Positions 1-6,879 of a stretch of 55,884 nucleotides of DNA are shown here, piece by piece. The translations under genes were made by a program, and so were the position numbers. Each line of letters begins with the position of its first letter. Within the stretch, counting starts at the first letter, position 1. This stretch comes from a virus. The stretch covers positions 1-55,884 of IMG/VR virus record IMGVR_UViG_3300050821_008002; one strand, given 5' to 3'. Below the pieces are notes generated by a model. It was given only the letters and a program-made list of their open reading frames with translations, made no database searches and was not told the DNA's origin.

Positions 1-97
1 GATCCGCCCAGTGGAGATGCGTGGAGCGTGAATACGGTAATTGTCGGCGGCGTGCGGCTTTCGTTGGATGAACGTGAATCGCTCGCGCGGCGTGATG
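1..97. repeat. 97-bp terminal direct repeat, left copy
   Basis: These 97 bases are identical to the last 97 bases of the window. The open reading frame that runs off the right end continues in phase here, so the repeat marks the closing overlap of a circular assembly and should be counted once. A 97-bp exact overlap is typical of a k-mer assembler joining a circular or circularly permuted genome; it is less likely to be a natural terminal repeat, because it lies inside a coding region. Confidence 0.97.
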
Positions 98-282
98 GCT
101 TTGAGAACTTCGCCGAGATGATGAAGTTCTGGGACGGGCGGCTTCCCTTTCGCGGGCACATCATCCACTGGCAATTTCCACCGAGTTCCGGGGGCGGGCA
201 GTTAGCCCCTATCGTCGAATTTAATTCCAGCGGATTGAGTTCGAGGGCAACAAGCCCGCCCCGGAAAGTGAGGAGTGCGTGA
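1..282 (+). CDS. ASCH-domain protein, C-terminal part (continues from 55485)
   Basis: This is the second half of the gene that begins at 55485; joined across the circular overlap it encodes about 194 residues. Base 1 is a codon boundary of that gene, and the frame is open from base 1 to the TGA at 280-282. The C-terminal part holds the aspartate/glutamate-rich helix and the final G-H-I-I-H-W-Q-F strand that normally close an ASCH beta-barrel. An internal GTG at 28 is not the true start. ASCH domains resemble PUA domains and are expected to bind RNA or modified nucleotides. The stop overlaps the next GTG start (GTGA), so translation is probably coupled. Confidence 0.85.
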   Translation, partial: DPPSGDAWSVNTVIVGGVRLSLDERESLARRDGFENFAEMMKFWDGRLPFRGHIIHWQFPPSSGGGQLAPIVEFNSSGLSSRATSPPRKVRSA

Positions 283-479
283 GCCGATTGCTGATGCACT
301 ACGCGATTCCGAGCGAAGGTCTTCCCGATCTGGCGAAGGTGGGGATTGCCTACGTCGCAATGTTCGCGTGGCGCTGCGGAGGTTGCAACGTGGACTTCCA
401 TCTCGACAAGAAGCCGACGTTCTGTCCAATCTGCGGGACGAAGTTCGATCGTGAAGAAAGATTCGGGAGGAGCGCATGA
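279..479 (+). CDS. small zinc-ribbon protein (66 aa)
   Basis: A GTG start overlaps the stop of the ASCH gene (GTGA), and its own stop overlaps the next ATG (ATGA). The second half contains C-G-G-C followed about 17 residues later by C-P-I-C-G, a rubredoxin-like zinc knuckle of the CxxC...CxxC type. No other domain is visible. Such ribbons are common in phage early operons; a nucleic-acid or protein adaptor role is possible but not shown. An ATG at 294 is an alternative start that would leave the zinc site intact. Confidence 0.7.
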   Translation: MSRLLMHYAIPSEGLPDLAKVGIAYVAMFAWRCGGCNVDFHLDKKPTFCPICGTKFDREERFGRSA

Positions 480-706
480 AAGCACGCGATGTGAAGGGCA
501 CGAGGTCAGACAGGATCGTCGAGCAGAAGGGTCGAGTCATGCCCCGGACGATCTATGCCAAGTACGAGATTTGGGACGCGAAAGACCCTTATCTCGAAGC
601 GGCGGAGACTATCGACAAACTGGTGGCTAAAGACCAGACCGTCTACGTCGGAGAGTACCGCCTAGTCACGGTTCGCAAAGCCAAACTGAATCTGGACGTG
701 CGATGA
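476..706 (+). CDS. hypothetical small protein (76 aa)
   Basis: Starts with ATG overlapping the previous stop and ends overlapping the next ATG at 703. The sequence is charged and soluble, with a short basic N-terminus followed by a mixed alpha/beta stretch ending in V-T-V-R-K-A-K-L-N-L. No family is recognised. The tight four-base overlaps on both sides are the main support that it is a real gene of the early operon. Confidence 0.6.
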   Translation: MKARDVKGTRSDRIVEQKGRVMPRTIYAKYEIWDAKDPYLEAAETIDKLVAKDQTVYVGEYRLVTVRKAKLNLDVR

Positions 707-1140
707 GTGCCGCCTTCACCCTCGACTTCTCCGGACCGGAGACTCCCTGCGACTTCCCCGGCTGCAGACTCAGTTCGTTCCATGAAGGAGACCACGAATT
801 CCTGAGCCAGCGGGAATTGAACGAACGCGCGGCAGCGGCAGTGACTTCTTATGGCGTCGGAACAACATCGTACAACTCCAGCGCCGAGAAGCGCGAGATG
901 GAACGCCAGAAAGAAATTGCCACGGCACGATACCTGAGCATGCCGCATCGGGAAATCTTGCAGCCTGTGACCTGCCCCTGCGCCCAGCGCCCCTATCCCC
1001 ACGAGCTGGGCGTGCACACCAAAGTCGGAGCGGAACGACCGGGAGCTTATCTCGGATACGGAGACGAACTGATTCGGTTCGCACCCAAGGGGATGAGATG
1101 GCCGTGGAGTCTGAAGTACGCGCCCAACATGGAGGCTTGA
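703..1140 (+). CDS. hypothetical protein with putative zinc site (145 aa)
   Basis: ATG overlaps the preceding stop. Near residue 17 there is a C-x4-C-x6-H-x3-H arrangement (CDFPGCRLSSFHEGDH) that could bind zinc, and a second C-P-C-x9-H cluster lies around residue 90. No known enzyme signature is visible. Its stop at 1138-1140 overlaps the ATG of the next small gene, keeping it inside the same co-translated string. Confidence 0.6.
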   Translation: MSAAFTLDFSGPETPCDFPGCRLSSFHEGDHEFLSQRELNERAAAAVTSYGVGTTSYNSSAEKREMERQKEIATARYLSMPHREILQPVTCPCAQRPYPHELGVHTKVGAERPGAYLGYGDELIRFAPKGMRWPWSLKYAPNMEA

Positions 1141-1289
1141 TGACGTTCAAACAGAAAACCGTGATTCGTATTTTGCTTCTCGTCGCACGGATGCTGAGCG
1201 ACGAACCTTGGACCGCAGAGATCGACGAACTCTGCACTCACATTCTGCACGGAGATCACGCACTCGGCTCAGAAAGGAAGCCCTCGTGA
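1140..1289 (+). CDS. hypothetical small protein (49 aa)
   Basis: ATG at 1140 shares its A with the preceding TGA. A longer in-frame start upstream (1098) lies inside the previous gene and is less likely. The product is a short amphipathic protein beginning MTFKQKTVIRILLLVARML, possibly one helix, followed by a Cys/His-containing tail. The stop overlaps the next GTG. No function can be assigned. Confidence 0.5.
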   Translation: MTFKQKTVIRILLLVARMLSDEPWTAEIDELCTHILHGDHALGSERKPS

Positions 1290-1723
1290 CACCCGAAGAG
1301 CACCAAGCCGAACACGTCCGACTACACCGCGCCCTTGATGAGCTGATGGCCTGCTATCTCAGCCAGCGGCAAACTCCGCGCACGTCGACCTATGACTCGA
1401 TTCTCTCCCTGATGAAGTGGGCGCACGACACCAGTCTCGTTCCGACTCCGCCTCCGGAAGATTTGGTTCAGCACGATCTCGGCAGCCAATTCCTCGTCGC
1501 GCAAAACGATGACCCGGAACTTCTGGAATGGCTGGCGAAAGCCGAACAGGACGGCGGCGGTTTCGTACAAGGGATTGCGAGTGCCGGACTCAGAGCAGAC
1601 CCGGAAAACTATGCGCTGATCCGCACGCTCCTGCTGGTGCTCCGAAGGAAATATCCGCAGTACGAGCCGAGCGATGCGGTCAAAGAAGAAATCCGGAATC
1701 GACCGAAGGAGCCCGCGCAGTGA
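1286..1723 (+). CDS. hypothetical protein (145 aa)
   Basis: I place the start at the GTG 1286 that overlaps the previous TGA, rather than the farther upstream ATG, because every neighbour uses a four-base overlap. The product looks largely helical, with an acidic D-D-P-E-L-L-E-W-L segment in the middle and a basic C-terminus. No domain recognised. Confidence 0.55.
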   Translation: MTPEEHQAEHVRLHRALDELMACYLSQRQTPRTSTYDSILSLMKWAHDTSLVPTPPPEDLVQHDLGSQFLVAQNDDPELLEWLAKAEQDGGGFVQGIASAGLRADPENYALIRTLLLVLRRKYPQYEPSDAVKEEIRNRPKEPAQ

Positions 1724-2037
1724 CACAAATTCTCTTGCATAAGCAAACGCTCAGCGTTGAGCAGATTGCGAAGTTGGCGACGGAGGGCGTAATCGCAATC
1801 CAGACGGATGCGCCGGAAGATTTTAAGTTCCTCGGTCTCGATGTTCCGCAAATCCCGATGGACGACATGGTTTGGGCGTGCCTCGATGCTCTGAATACCG
1901 ATGAGTCCTACAGCAAAGATTCGCGTCGTCAGTTCATTCGCAATCTCGCGACGCTGGCAACGGAAGGCCGGAAAAGGCGCACGCAAGACGGTGGGCAGGG
2001 ACCCGGAAGCCCCAAGCCCGAAGAGAGGAACACGTAG
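1720..2037 (+). CDS. hypothetical protein (105 aa) whose C-terminus is encoded by a repeat element
   Basis: GTG start overlaps the previous TGA. The first 85 residues look like an ordinary small soluble protein. The last about 15 residues (GPGSPKPEERNT and the residues before it) are encoded by a repeated GGGACCC-type element, and the stop codon is the TAG inside the element's GTAGA tail. The same thing happens at the gene ending at 12806, so the tail is probably a by-product of the element and not part of the original protein. Confidence 0.55.
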   Translation: MTQILLHKQTLSVEQIAKLATEGVIAIQTDAPEDFKFLGLDVPQIPMDDMVWACLDALNTDESYSKDSRRQFIRNLATLATEGRKRRTQDGGQGPGSPKPEERNT

Positions 2038-2042
2038 ACCCC
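1981..2042 (+). repeat. GGGACCC/GTAGA repeat element A
   Basis: Contains GTGGGCAGGGACCCGGAAGC then a purine-rich stretch and ACACGTAGAC, ending one base before the ATG at 2043. GGGC at the left of the core can pair with GCCC on the right, enclosing the GGGACCC core. Closest relative is the copy at 5441-5498. It straddles the end of one gene and the start of the next. Confidence 0.7.
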
Positions 2043-2450
2043 ATGACCCTCTCCGACATCCTCTCCGATCTCCCCCTTGGCCCCGGCGACTCCAGAGAAG
2101 CCTTACTCCAGTTCCGTCTCCAGATGGCCTACTTGGCCGATCACGTCTACTCGGCAGAATTAGCCGATGGCGGAAGAGTGCGAGACGCAATCGACTTCGC
2201 CCAATGGCTGCGCGACCTGGCCGATGAAACCCGGAAGCGTTTGCAAAATCCGGAAAGCACGAAGGTATCCCTTCGGCAGGAATTAAGCAGAGAGCCGAAG
2301 GTCGCCACTTGCCGGAATCCCCAGCCGCGCTACCAATCCGAATTCTGCAACATCTGTGGCCATGTGCATATCGACGATACCGAGTGCGGATTTCCCACTG
2401 GGGCGGGTGGGAGAGAACCGTGCCGGTGTGACAGGAAGGTGACGGCGTGA
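2043..2450 (+). CDS. hypothetical protein with C-terminal zinc site (135 aa)
   Basis: ATG lies a few bases after repeat element A. The N-terminal 80 residues are helical. The C-terminal part has C-N-I-C-G-H-V-H followed by C-G-F and C-R-C-D, six Cys plus two His, a plausible zinc cluster. Stop overlaps the next GTG start. No function assigned. Confidence 0.6.
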   Translation: MTLSDILSDLPLGPGDSREALLQFRLQMAYLADHVYSAELADGGRVRDAIDFAQWLRDLADETRKRLQNPESTKVSLRQELSREPKVATCRNPQPRYQSEFCNICGHVHIDDTECGFPTGAGGREPCRCDRKVTA

Positions 2451-2719
2451 GCGGGAAGATTTTAGTTCAGCGCGGGGACGAGAACACCGAATGGCCGAAA
2501 GACGTAGGTGAGGCTTTTCTCCGGTTCTGCGCTTTCGCGGATCAGCGCGGCTTCAACGTGATTTGTGCGGTGGGCTTCAATCTGCGCACCTCGACAAACG
2601 ATCAGGCCGCGCTCTCCACGATACTATCGCCGCGCGCGTCAAGGAATCCGCATCAAGCCGAAATGTTGGGTGACATCGCGGAACTCTTCAAGGCTTCGTT
2701 TGAACGGGTGCGACAATGA
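2447..2719 (+). CDS. hypothetical protein (90 aa)
   Basis: GTG start overlaps the previous TGA and the stop overlaps the next ATG. The product is a small alpha/beta protein with no recognised motif. Support is mainly its place in the overlapping gene string. Confidence 0.5.
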   Translation: MSGKILVQRGDENTEWPKDVGEAFLRFCAFADQRGFNVICAVGFNLRTSTNDQAALSTILSPRASRNPHQAEMLGDIAELFKASFERVRQ

Positions 2720-3036
2720 CCGTAGAACTCTACTCCGCCATCCTCTCTCCCTCCGGCCCGAACTACTCAAGCTGGCACGAGGTCCTCGGCTCCGATCGCG
2801 TTCCCCTGAAAAGCTCCGCATCGGTCAAGGCTGACTTCGGGCCGGAGAAAAACGTCGAAGCCTACTTCCTCGATCTCGGCGCACTCACCTTGCCCCAGCG
2901 TGCGCGGCTGCTGGCCATGCTGGCGCGGAAATTCAAAGCGCCCATCTATGAAGTGGAAGCGGAGATCACCAATGCCGGCTTCCCGATCCGCGCCGTGGAC
3001 GTGATTGTCAGGTTTGATGTGAGGGCGTTTGTATGA
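2716..3036 (+). CDS. hypothetical protein (106 aa)
   Basis: ATG overlaps the previous stop. The product has alternating strands and helices, including L-T-L-P-Q-R-A-R-L-L-A-M-L, and no Cys cluster. No family recognised. Stop overlaps the start of the zinc-ribbon gene at 3033. Confidence 0.5.
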   Translation: MTVELYSAILSPSGPNYSSWHEVLGSDRVPLKSSASVKADFGPEKNVEAYFLDLGALTLPQRARLLAMLARKFKAPIYEVEAEITNAGFPIRAVDVIVRFDVRAFV

Positions 3037-3317
3037 GCGCAGTTCCCACCTTTCGCCACGTCGAGTCCCGCTGTCCCCAGTGCGACTACAAGCTCGACGC
3101 ATCGAGTCACGTTCAGGGCGACGATCCGAGTCCGCCAGAGCCGGGGGATGCTTCGGTGTGTCTCAACTGCGGACAGGTGCTCACCTACGAAGAGGAAGGG
3201 CGACTGCGCAAGGCGACGGTGCGCGACATCGGCGAGTTGATGAGTGCGAATCCGGAAGACTGGGCCGTGATCGAGAAGGCGCAGATGTTCATCCGGCAGA
3301 GAGGGCGGTTCAAATGA
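3033..3317 (+). CDS. zinc-ribbon protein (94 aa)
   Basis: The N-terminal half carries C-P-Q-C-D at about residues 14-18 and C-L-N-C-G about 30 residues later, a two-knuckle zinc ribbon. The C-terminal half is a helical segment beginning R-D-I-G-E-L. Stop overlaps the ATG of the following ASCH gene. Many phage zinc-ribbon proteins of this size are transcription or replication accessory factors; here that is only a possibility. Confidence 0.65.
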   Translation: MSAVPTFRHVESRCPQCDYKLDASSHVQGDDPSPPEPGDASVCLNCGQVLTYEEEGRLRKATVRDIGELMSANPEDWAVIEKAQMFIRQRGRFK

Positions 3318-3910
3318 AGGCCCTAACCCTCTGGCAGCCGTGGGCAACTCTCGTGGCGATGGGAGAGAAGCGTATCGAGACGCGCAACTGGAGCACGAAG
3401 TATCGCGGCGAGTTGGCGATTCACGCGGCGGCGAAACTGCCTCCGAAGTGGCTGGGGGCTTCTTCTCGGACTGATCCGTTCCGTGATGAGCTAGCCGACT
3501 TGTTTGCTGTGCGTCGGGATCGTGACGACCGTGGCGGCAAGCACGTGGACGATCTTCTGCGCACTCTTCCTCTGGGGAAAGTCGTGTGTGTGGTCCGACT
3601 GATGGCGGTCGAAGAAATCAACGACATGCTGCGCGAAACGCTCTCGACCCGCGAACGACTCTTCGGCAATTACGAAGGAGGGCGCTACGCCTGGCATCTC
3701 GAAATGGTGGACGTGATCGAGCCACCAATCCCGGCGAAAGGCCAGCGTTTGCTCTGGAATTGGAATTCAACGACCGACTCTCACGAGCACACTGGGCCTC
3801 TTGGGCAGCGGACCCCGAATGCCCTCACCCCGGAGAGTGAACGCCGAGACCCAAAGATTTCTGATTTTTCGAGCCTCATCCCCCGAGGCAACTTCAACGG
3901 AGGGAACTAA
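3314..3910 (+). CDS. ASCH-domain protein (198 aa)
   Basis: Start at ATG 3314 overlaps the previous stop; the reading frame is open farther upstream but lies inside the neighbouring gene. The N-terminus M-K-A-L-T-L-W-Q-P-W-A and the R-x-E-T-R-N-W segment near residue 20 are hallmarks of the ASCH fold, followed by G-E-L-A-I-H-A-A, a V-V-C-V-V-R-L strand and a W-N-W close. ASCH proteins are PUA-like and thought to bind RNA or act on modified cytidines. This is the second ASCH gene in the genome (the other crosses the assembly joint), and the two are not close copies. The last 45 residues are poorly structured and partly encoded by repeat element B. Confidence 0.85.
   Translation: MKALTLWQPWATLVAMGEKRIETRNWSTKYRGELAIHAAAKLPPKWLGASSRTDPFRDELADLFAVRRDRDDRGGKHVDDLLRTLPLGKVVCVVRLMAVEEINDMLRETLSTRERLFGNYEGGRYAWHLEMVDVIEPPIPAKGQRLLWNWNSTTDSHEHTGPLGQRTPNALTPESERRDPKISDFSSLIPRGNFNGGN
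3784..3850 (+). repeat. GGGACCC repeat element B (divergent copy)
   Basis: The segment ACGAGCACACTGGGCCTC followed by TTGGGCAGCGGACCCCGAAT matches the leader and core of copies D, E and F at 12.7-14.8 kb. The GTAGA tail is not clear. It lies inside the 3' end of the ASCH gene, about 70 bases before the methyltransferase start. Confidence 0.5.
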
Positions 3911-3916
3911 CAACCC

Positions 3917-4828
3917 ATGAACACACAATCGCTGACCACCCAACCCATCACCACTGAGGAAGTCTTACTCAGGCAAACCACCATCACCCCGCTATCCCGC
4001 CCACCCCGAGCGCAACTGCTTCGCGTGCTCCGCGCCGAACTCGAGGCCTGCCACATCCCACTCGACCAGCAGGTCTTAATCGTCGGGGGCAGCGCCGAGG
4101 ACGAACAACTCCTCCGGCAAGCCGGGTTCCAGCGCATTGTGAACTCGAACCTGTCCACGGACATGGAACGACTGAATAGCGAAGAGACGAATGGCAGTCG
4201 CGAAGAAACCAAGCACCTGGCCCTCGATGCGGAGCAGATCGACCTGCCCTCCGATTCCCACGACCTGGTCTTCGCCTCGGAAGTTCTGCATCACTGCGCC
4301 TCGCCCCACAAAGCATTGTGCGAAATGCTGCGGGTGAGCCGGCGCTACGTCGTATTCATGGAGCCCAACGATTCCGCGGCCATGAACGCCTTAGTCCGGA
4401 TGAACTTCTCCTTCCCTTACGAGCTCCCGGCCGTGATCCACCACAACTATCAATCGGGAGGACTGCGCGACTCACAGATCCCGAACTTCATCTACCGCTG
4501 GAACCGGCACGAGGTCGAGAAAACGGTCGCTTCCTGCATTCCCGAGCGAATCTTTTCCGTGCGCGCCCATCCCTACTGGGACTTCGGCATCAGCCGGGAA
4601 GAACTCGACCGGAGGAAAGCGACGCGCATTGGCACCATCACATCGGCTCTCGGCGCCGGGAACTTCATCGCGCTGCTGCGGGTGGCGCAACTCGTCCTGA
4701 ACCGGATTCCTCTTCTCCGATCACAGGGGAACAAGTTTTTCTGCTGTATCGACAAAGGGGAGGAGTTGAAGCCGTGGATGGCGCGGCAGGGGAAGGAAAT
4801 CGTTTTCAACCGCGAGTATGGTCGCTGA
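3917..4828 (+). CDS. class I SAM-dependent methyltransferase (303 aa)
   Basis: The central part follows the class I methyltransferase pattern: a nucleotide-binding strand V-L-I-V-G-G-S at about residues 54-60, D-A-E-Q-I-D-L-P as the acidic/adenine-contact region, S-H-D-L-V-F-A-S-E-V-L-H-H-C as motif IV, and M-L-R-V-S-R-R-Y-V-V-F-M-E-P as motif V. It fits the Methyltransf_11 group, which acts on small molecules, lipids or sugars as often as on nucleic acid. The roughly 110-residue C-terminal extension probably sets substrate choice. No DPPY motif, so an adenine-specific DNA methylase is unlikely. Separated from its neighbours by non-overlapping gaps, which suggests later acquisition. Confidence 0.8.
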   Translation: MNTQSLTTQPITTEEVLLRQTTITPLSRPPRAQLLRVLRAELEACHIPLDQQVLIVGGSAEDEQLLRQAGFQRIVNSNLSTDMERLNSEETNGSREETKHLALDAEQIDLPSDSHDLVFASEVLHHCASPHKALCEMLRVSRRYVVFMEPNDSAAMNALVRMNFSFPYELPAVIHHNYQSGGLRDSQIPNFIYRWNRHEVEKTVASCIPERIFSVRAHPYWDFGISREELDRRKATRIGTITSALGAGNFIALLRVAQLVLNRIPLLRSQGNKFFCCIDKGEELKPWMARQGKEIVFNREYGR

Positions 4829-4842
4829 TCGCGAGGTGTTGT

Positions 4843-5049
4843 ATGAAAGTTCTCGCCGAGATCGTTGTGCTGGTCCTGGGGCTGGGTTTAATCGCGGCGA
4901 ACCTGGCCCTCGTGGCCTACCGGATCGGAGTGAAAGACGGATTCAAGGAAGGCTACGCCAAAGGACGGCGGGAAATTGATACCTGGTGGGTGGAGATGGA
5001 TAATCAGCTAGAGGAAGAGTGGCTGAAAATCTGGCGAGAAGAACGCTGA
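4843..5049 (+). CDS. single-span membrane protein (68 aa)
   Basis: ATG 4843 follows the methyltransferase stop by 14 bases. Residues 4-26 form one hydrophobic span (IVVLVLGLGLIAANLALVAY) followed by a charged helix rich in K, E and W, expected in the cytoplasm or periplasm. This is the plan of small phage membrane effectors and superinfection-exclusion proteins, but no family match is claimed. Confidence 0.6.
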   Translation: MKVLAEIVVLVLGLGLIAANLALVAYRIGVKDGFKEGYAKGRREIDTWWVEMDNQLEEEWLKIWREER

Positions 5050-5115
5050 GGGTCTACTAGGCGTCGCCTGAAAGAGAGCAAACCGGGGCCCTGCCCGGCA
5101 ATCAGAAGAGAGGTG
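5050..5115 (-). repeat. GGGACCC/GTAGA repeat element G (reverse orientation)
   Basis: On the minus strand this reads GCCGGGCAGGGCCCCGG, a spacer, then GCCTAGTAGACC, matching copies E, H and I. The core is GGGCCCC instead of GGGACCC. The plus-strand end of the element merges into the GAGAGGTGG Shine-Dalgarno-like stretch of the gene at 5113. Confidence 0.6.
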
Positions 5116-5454
5116 GTGAGAGTGGCGAGAGTCATCGGCAACGGCGAGATCAAGGGCGAGGTCACATTGGTGATGAGTGAGGCAGAAGCGAAAGCGCTCG
5201 ATGCCCTCGTTGGCTACGGCCCGGCGGAGTTTCTGAAGGTCTTTTACGAACATCTCGGCAAGGCGTATCTACAGCCGCACGAGCGAGGCTTGAGAGCACT
5301 GTTTGAGTCTGTTCGCAATGGGGAAGGATCGGTATCGAATTTCCTGAAGCGCGTCCACGATGCGCGAGACGTGTTCACCGGGAAAAAGCAGGCTTACGCA
5401 CCGCCCGTGTACACAGGCAAACCGACCACCAGCAAGCAAGAGGTTTCAGGGTAA
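5113..5454 (+). CDS. hypothetical protein (113 aa)
   Basis: Starts at GTG 5113 (another GTG follows at 5122), preceded by a purine-rich GAAGAGAG stretch. The product begins with an acidic beta hairpin (G-E-I-K-G-E-V-T-L-V-M) then an S-E-A-E-A-K-A-L-D-A-L helix and a longer helical region, ending in a proline-rich tail. It looks soluble and cytoplasmic. No domain assigned. Confidence 0.6.
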   Translation: MVRVARVIGNGEIKGEVTLVMSEAEAKALDALVGYGPAEFLKVFYEHLGKAYLQPHERGLRALFESVRNGEGSVSNFLKRVHDARDVFTGKKQAYAPPVYTGKPTTSKQEVSG

Positions 5455-5498
5455 GGGACCCGGAAGCCCCAAAGTTGGAAGAGGGACACGTAGAAAAA
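5441..5498 (+). repeat. GGGACCC/GTAGA repeat element C
   Basis: Reads GGGTAAGGGACCCGGAAGCC then a spacer and ACACGTAGAAAAA, ending at the base before the ATG at 5499. The block GGGACCCGGAAGCCCCAA is identical to that in copy A. It overlaps the stop of the preceding gene. Confidence 0.7.
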
Positions 5499-5705
5499 AT
5501 GAGCTACTCCGAAGAGAACGGATTCGTGGTACTCCGGATGACGCGAGAAGACTACGAATTCTTGATGTTTAATCTTGGAGCCTGTATCGCCGCTCAACAG
5601 ATTCATCGCGGAACGACCCTTCCCCGGCTGATAGGCATGTCGAACCGGCTCAACGAGGGCAACCCGCACTACACCCCGTACCAGGTGGGAGAGAAACAGC
5701 CGTGA
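5499..5705 (+). CDS. hypothetical protein (68 aa)
   Basis: ATG 5499 directly follows repeat element C; a TTG 24 bases earlier would put the start inside the element and is less likely. The product is a small soluble protein with a T-R-E-D-Y-E-F-L-M-F-N-L-G helix. Stop overlaps the following GTG start at 5702. Confidence 0.55.
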   Translation: MSYSEENGFVVLRMTREDYEFLMFNLGACIAAQQIHRGTTLPRLIGMSNRLNEGNPHYTPYQVGEKQP

Positions 5706-6094
5706 CCAGAAAACGCGGCGATTCCGTGACTGACTGGACCGAGTGGGAAGATGCTGTGTTGCGCGATCTATATCCGCGAAGAATGTATGGCGAAATCGCG
5801 AAACAGCTTCGTCGGTCTCCTGGAGCCATTGCTGCGCGTGCTCATAAGTTGCGTCTTCGTAAGAATCCGGGTGCTCGCAGATCGTGGAAACTCTGGACTA
5901 AATATGCCCTCGTTATCAGGCTGGGGCTTCGCACGCTGGAGAGAAGTTGCGAAGCTGCTGGGAATCGTGAAGGAGTGGAGAGGGTCAAGGAAGCGGTATG
6001 CGCGCTTTTCCCGGAAGAAGTTTCACCGACTAGCCTTTCTCCGAGTTGCACACCCAGTGCGCCGCCCCGTTCCAATCCTTCCCGTCCTTCGTGA
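5702..6094 (+). CDS. SANT/Myb-like or GcrA-like DNA-binding protein (130 aa)
   Basis: Residues about 11-52 form a three-helix domain beginning W-T-E-W-E-D-A-V-L-R-D-L-Y-P and continuing Y-G-E-I-A-K-Q-L-R-R-S-P-G-A-I-A-A-R-A-H-K-L. Tryptophan-capped helices with this spacing are typical of the SANT/Myb-type and GcrA-type helix-turn-helix domains found in phages, often beside HNH nucleases. It is the last gene of the rightward string and runs 65 bases into the 3' end of the leftward HNH gene. The last 30 residues are Ser/Pro-rich and may be read-through. Confidence 0.7.
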   Translation: MTRKRGDSVTDWTEWEDAVLRDLYPRRMYGEIAKQLRRSPGAIAARAHKLRLRKNPGARRSWKLWTKYALVIRLGLRTLERSCEAAGNREGVERVKEAVCALFPEEVSPTSLSPSCTPSAPPRSNPSRPS

Positions 6095-6389
6095 TTCGAT
6101 CGTCTCTCCACGCGGCTCCCATGCCCCTGCGTCGCTGATGTTCAAAAGTGGCAAGGCTCAGAGCCAATCGCTTCCCGCAGAGGCAGCAGCGGCCTCCCTG
6201 ACGCAAGAGCATGGCCTCCACGCGGCGCTTGTATTCCTTCCAACCTGCCGACGAATCCTGGCAGACTTCCCTTCCGTCCGGGTACACCCGCACGGCGCCA
6301 TTCAGGATCAGGGTGAAGCGGAGGGAGGACTCCTTGGGTTCCGGGTGCCAGTGGTAGTCCCCTCGGGGGATGGGGCGGCGGCGAATCAC
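6030..6389 (-). CDS. HNH endonuclease (119 aa)
   Basis: Start is the GTG at 6389 overlapping the upstream gene's TGA. The domain lies at the C-terminus: CCLCG at residues 68-72 as the first zinc knuckle, F-E-H with catalytic-type His84, Asn107, and H-W-V-C-N at 111-115 supplying the last His, Cys and Asn. This is a compact HNH fold without extra targeting domain; the N-terminal half has strands. HNH proteins in P22-like phages may assist packaging or act as free-standing nucleases; position at the end of the leftward early operon favours an early role. Its first nine residues, MIRRRPIPR, are nearly repeated in the next gene. Confidence 0.8.
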   Translation of the reverse strand: MIRRRPIPRGDYHWHPEPKESSLRFTLILNGAVRVYPDGREVCQDSSAGWKEYKRRVEAMLLRQGGRCCLCGKRLALSLATFEHQRRRGMGAAWRDDRITKDGKDWNGAAHWVCNSEKG

Positions 6390-6628
6390 GGCTTCGACTT
6401 CTCCTTCATCTCGTCGATGGATTCCTCCAGTTCCTTCACTCTGCGAATGTGCTTGAGAGCGACGGCGGTAAACCAGTGCGAACCGAGAGGAGCAAGGGCG
6501 AACATGGCCGCCGAATACCAGTTTCTCTGCCATGCCGAAAACAGCGCGTTGAACCAAAACACGGCGTACCAAATCAGCCGGATGCGGATGAGTGCGTGGG
6601 CGCGGGGGATGGGGCGGCGGCGGATCAT
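6386..6628 (-). CDS. membrane protein with two hydrophobic segments (80 aa)
   Basis: ATG 6628 overlaps the stop of the upstream gene. After the basic start MIRRRPIPR come two hydrophobic stretches (IWYAVFWFNALFSA and NWYSAAMFALAPLG region) and then a charged coiled-coil tail, V-K-E-L-E-E-S-I-D-E-M-K-E-K. The first about 24 coding bases are almost identical to those of the HNH gene next door, which points to local duplication. Function unknown. Confidence 0.6.
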   Translation of the reverse strand: MIRRRPIPRAHALIRIRLIWYAVFWFNALFSAWQRNWYSAAMFALAPLGSHWFTAVALKHIRRVKELEESIDEMKEKSKP

Positions 6629-6879
6629 CGACTCAAACTTTCGACTAGGACGCTTTTTGCCCGATTCATTGCGGCCTGATCTCCGACTTCGACGAGTTGC
6701 TTCAGGGCTTGGAATACCTCTACGGCCAGTCCCAGTTCGACGAACTGTTTGCAGGGGCAGTCCTCTTGGGCACGGAAGTGGCCGCCTAGGATGGTGTGCT
6801 GTCCTGCGACGACGGAGCATTGGTGCCCGAAGTGGACCTCTCGCGTGTGACCACAGATGCACAGATCAGCTAGATGCAT
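6625..6879 (-). CDS. zinc-binding small protein (84 aa)
   Basis: I choose ATG 6879 because a GAGAGGGG Shine-Dalgarno-like stretch lies six bases upstream; it overlaps the upstream gene by 14 bases. The protein has C-I-C-G-H-T-x2-V-H-F and a later C-P-C-K-Q-F, the arrangement seen in small phage and actinobacterial zinc proteins of the CxCGH type. The C-terminal half is one long helix. Confidence 0.6.
   Translation of the reverse strand: MHLADLCICGHTREVHFGHQCSVVAGQHTILGGHFRAQEDCPCKQFVELGLAVEVFQALKQLVEVGDQAAMNRAKSVLVESLSR

Noticed and set aside
1-97. Natural terminal repeat of the virion DNA
   Set aside because: The repeat lies inside one open reading frame and is explained by assembly overlap of a circular molecule.
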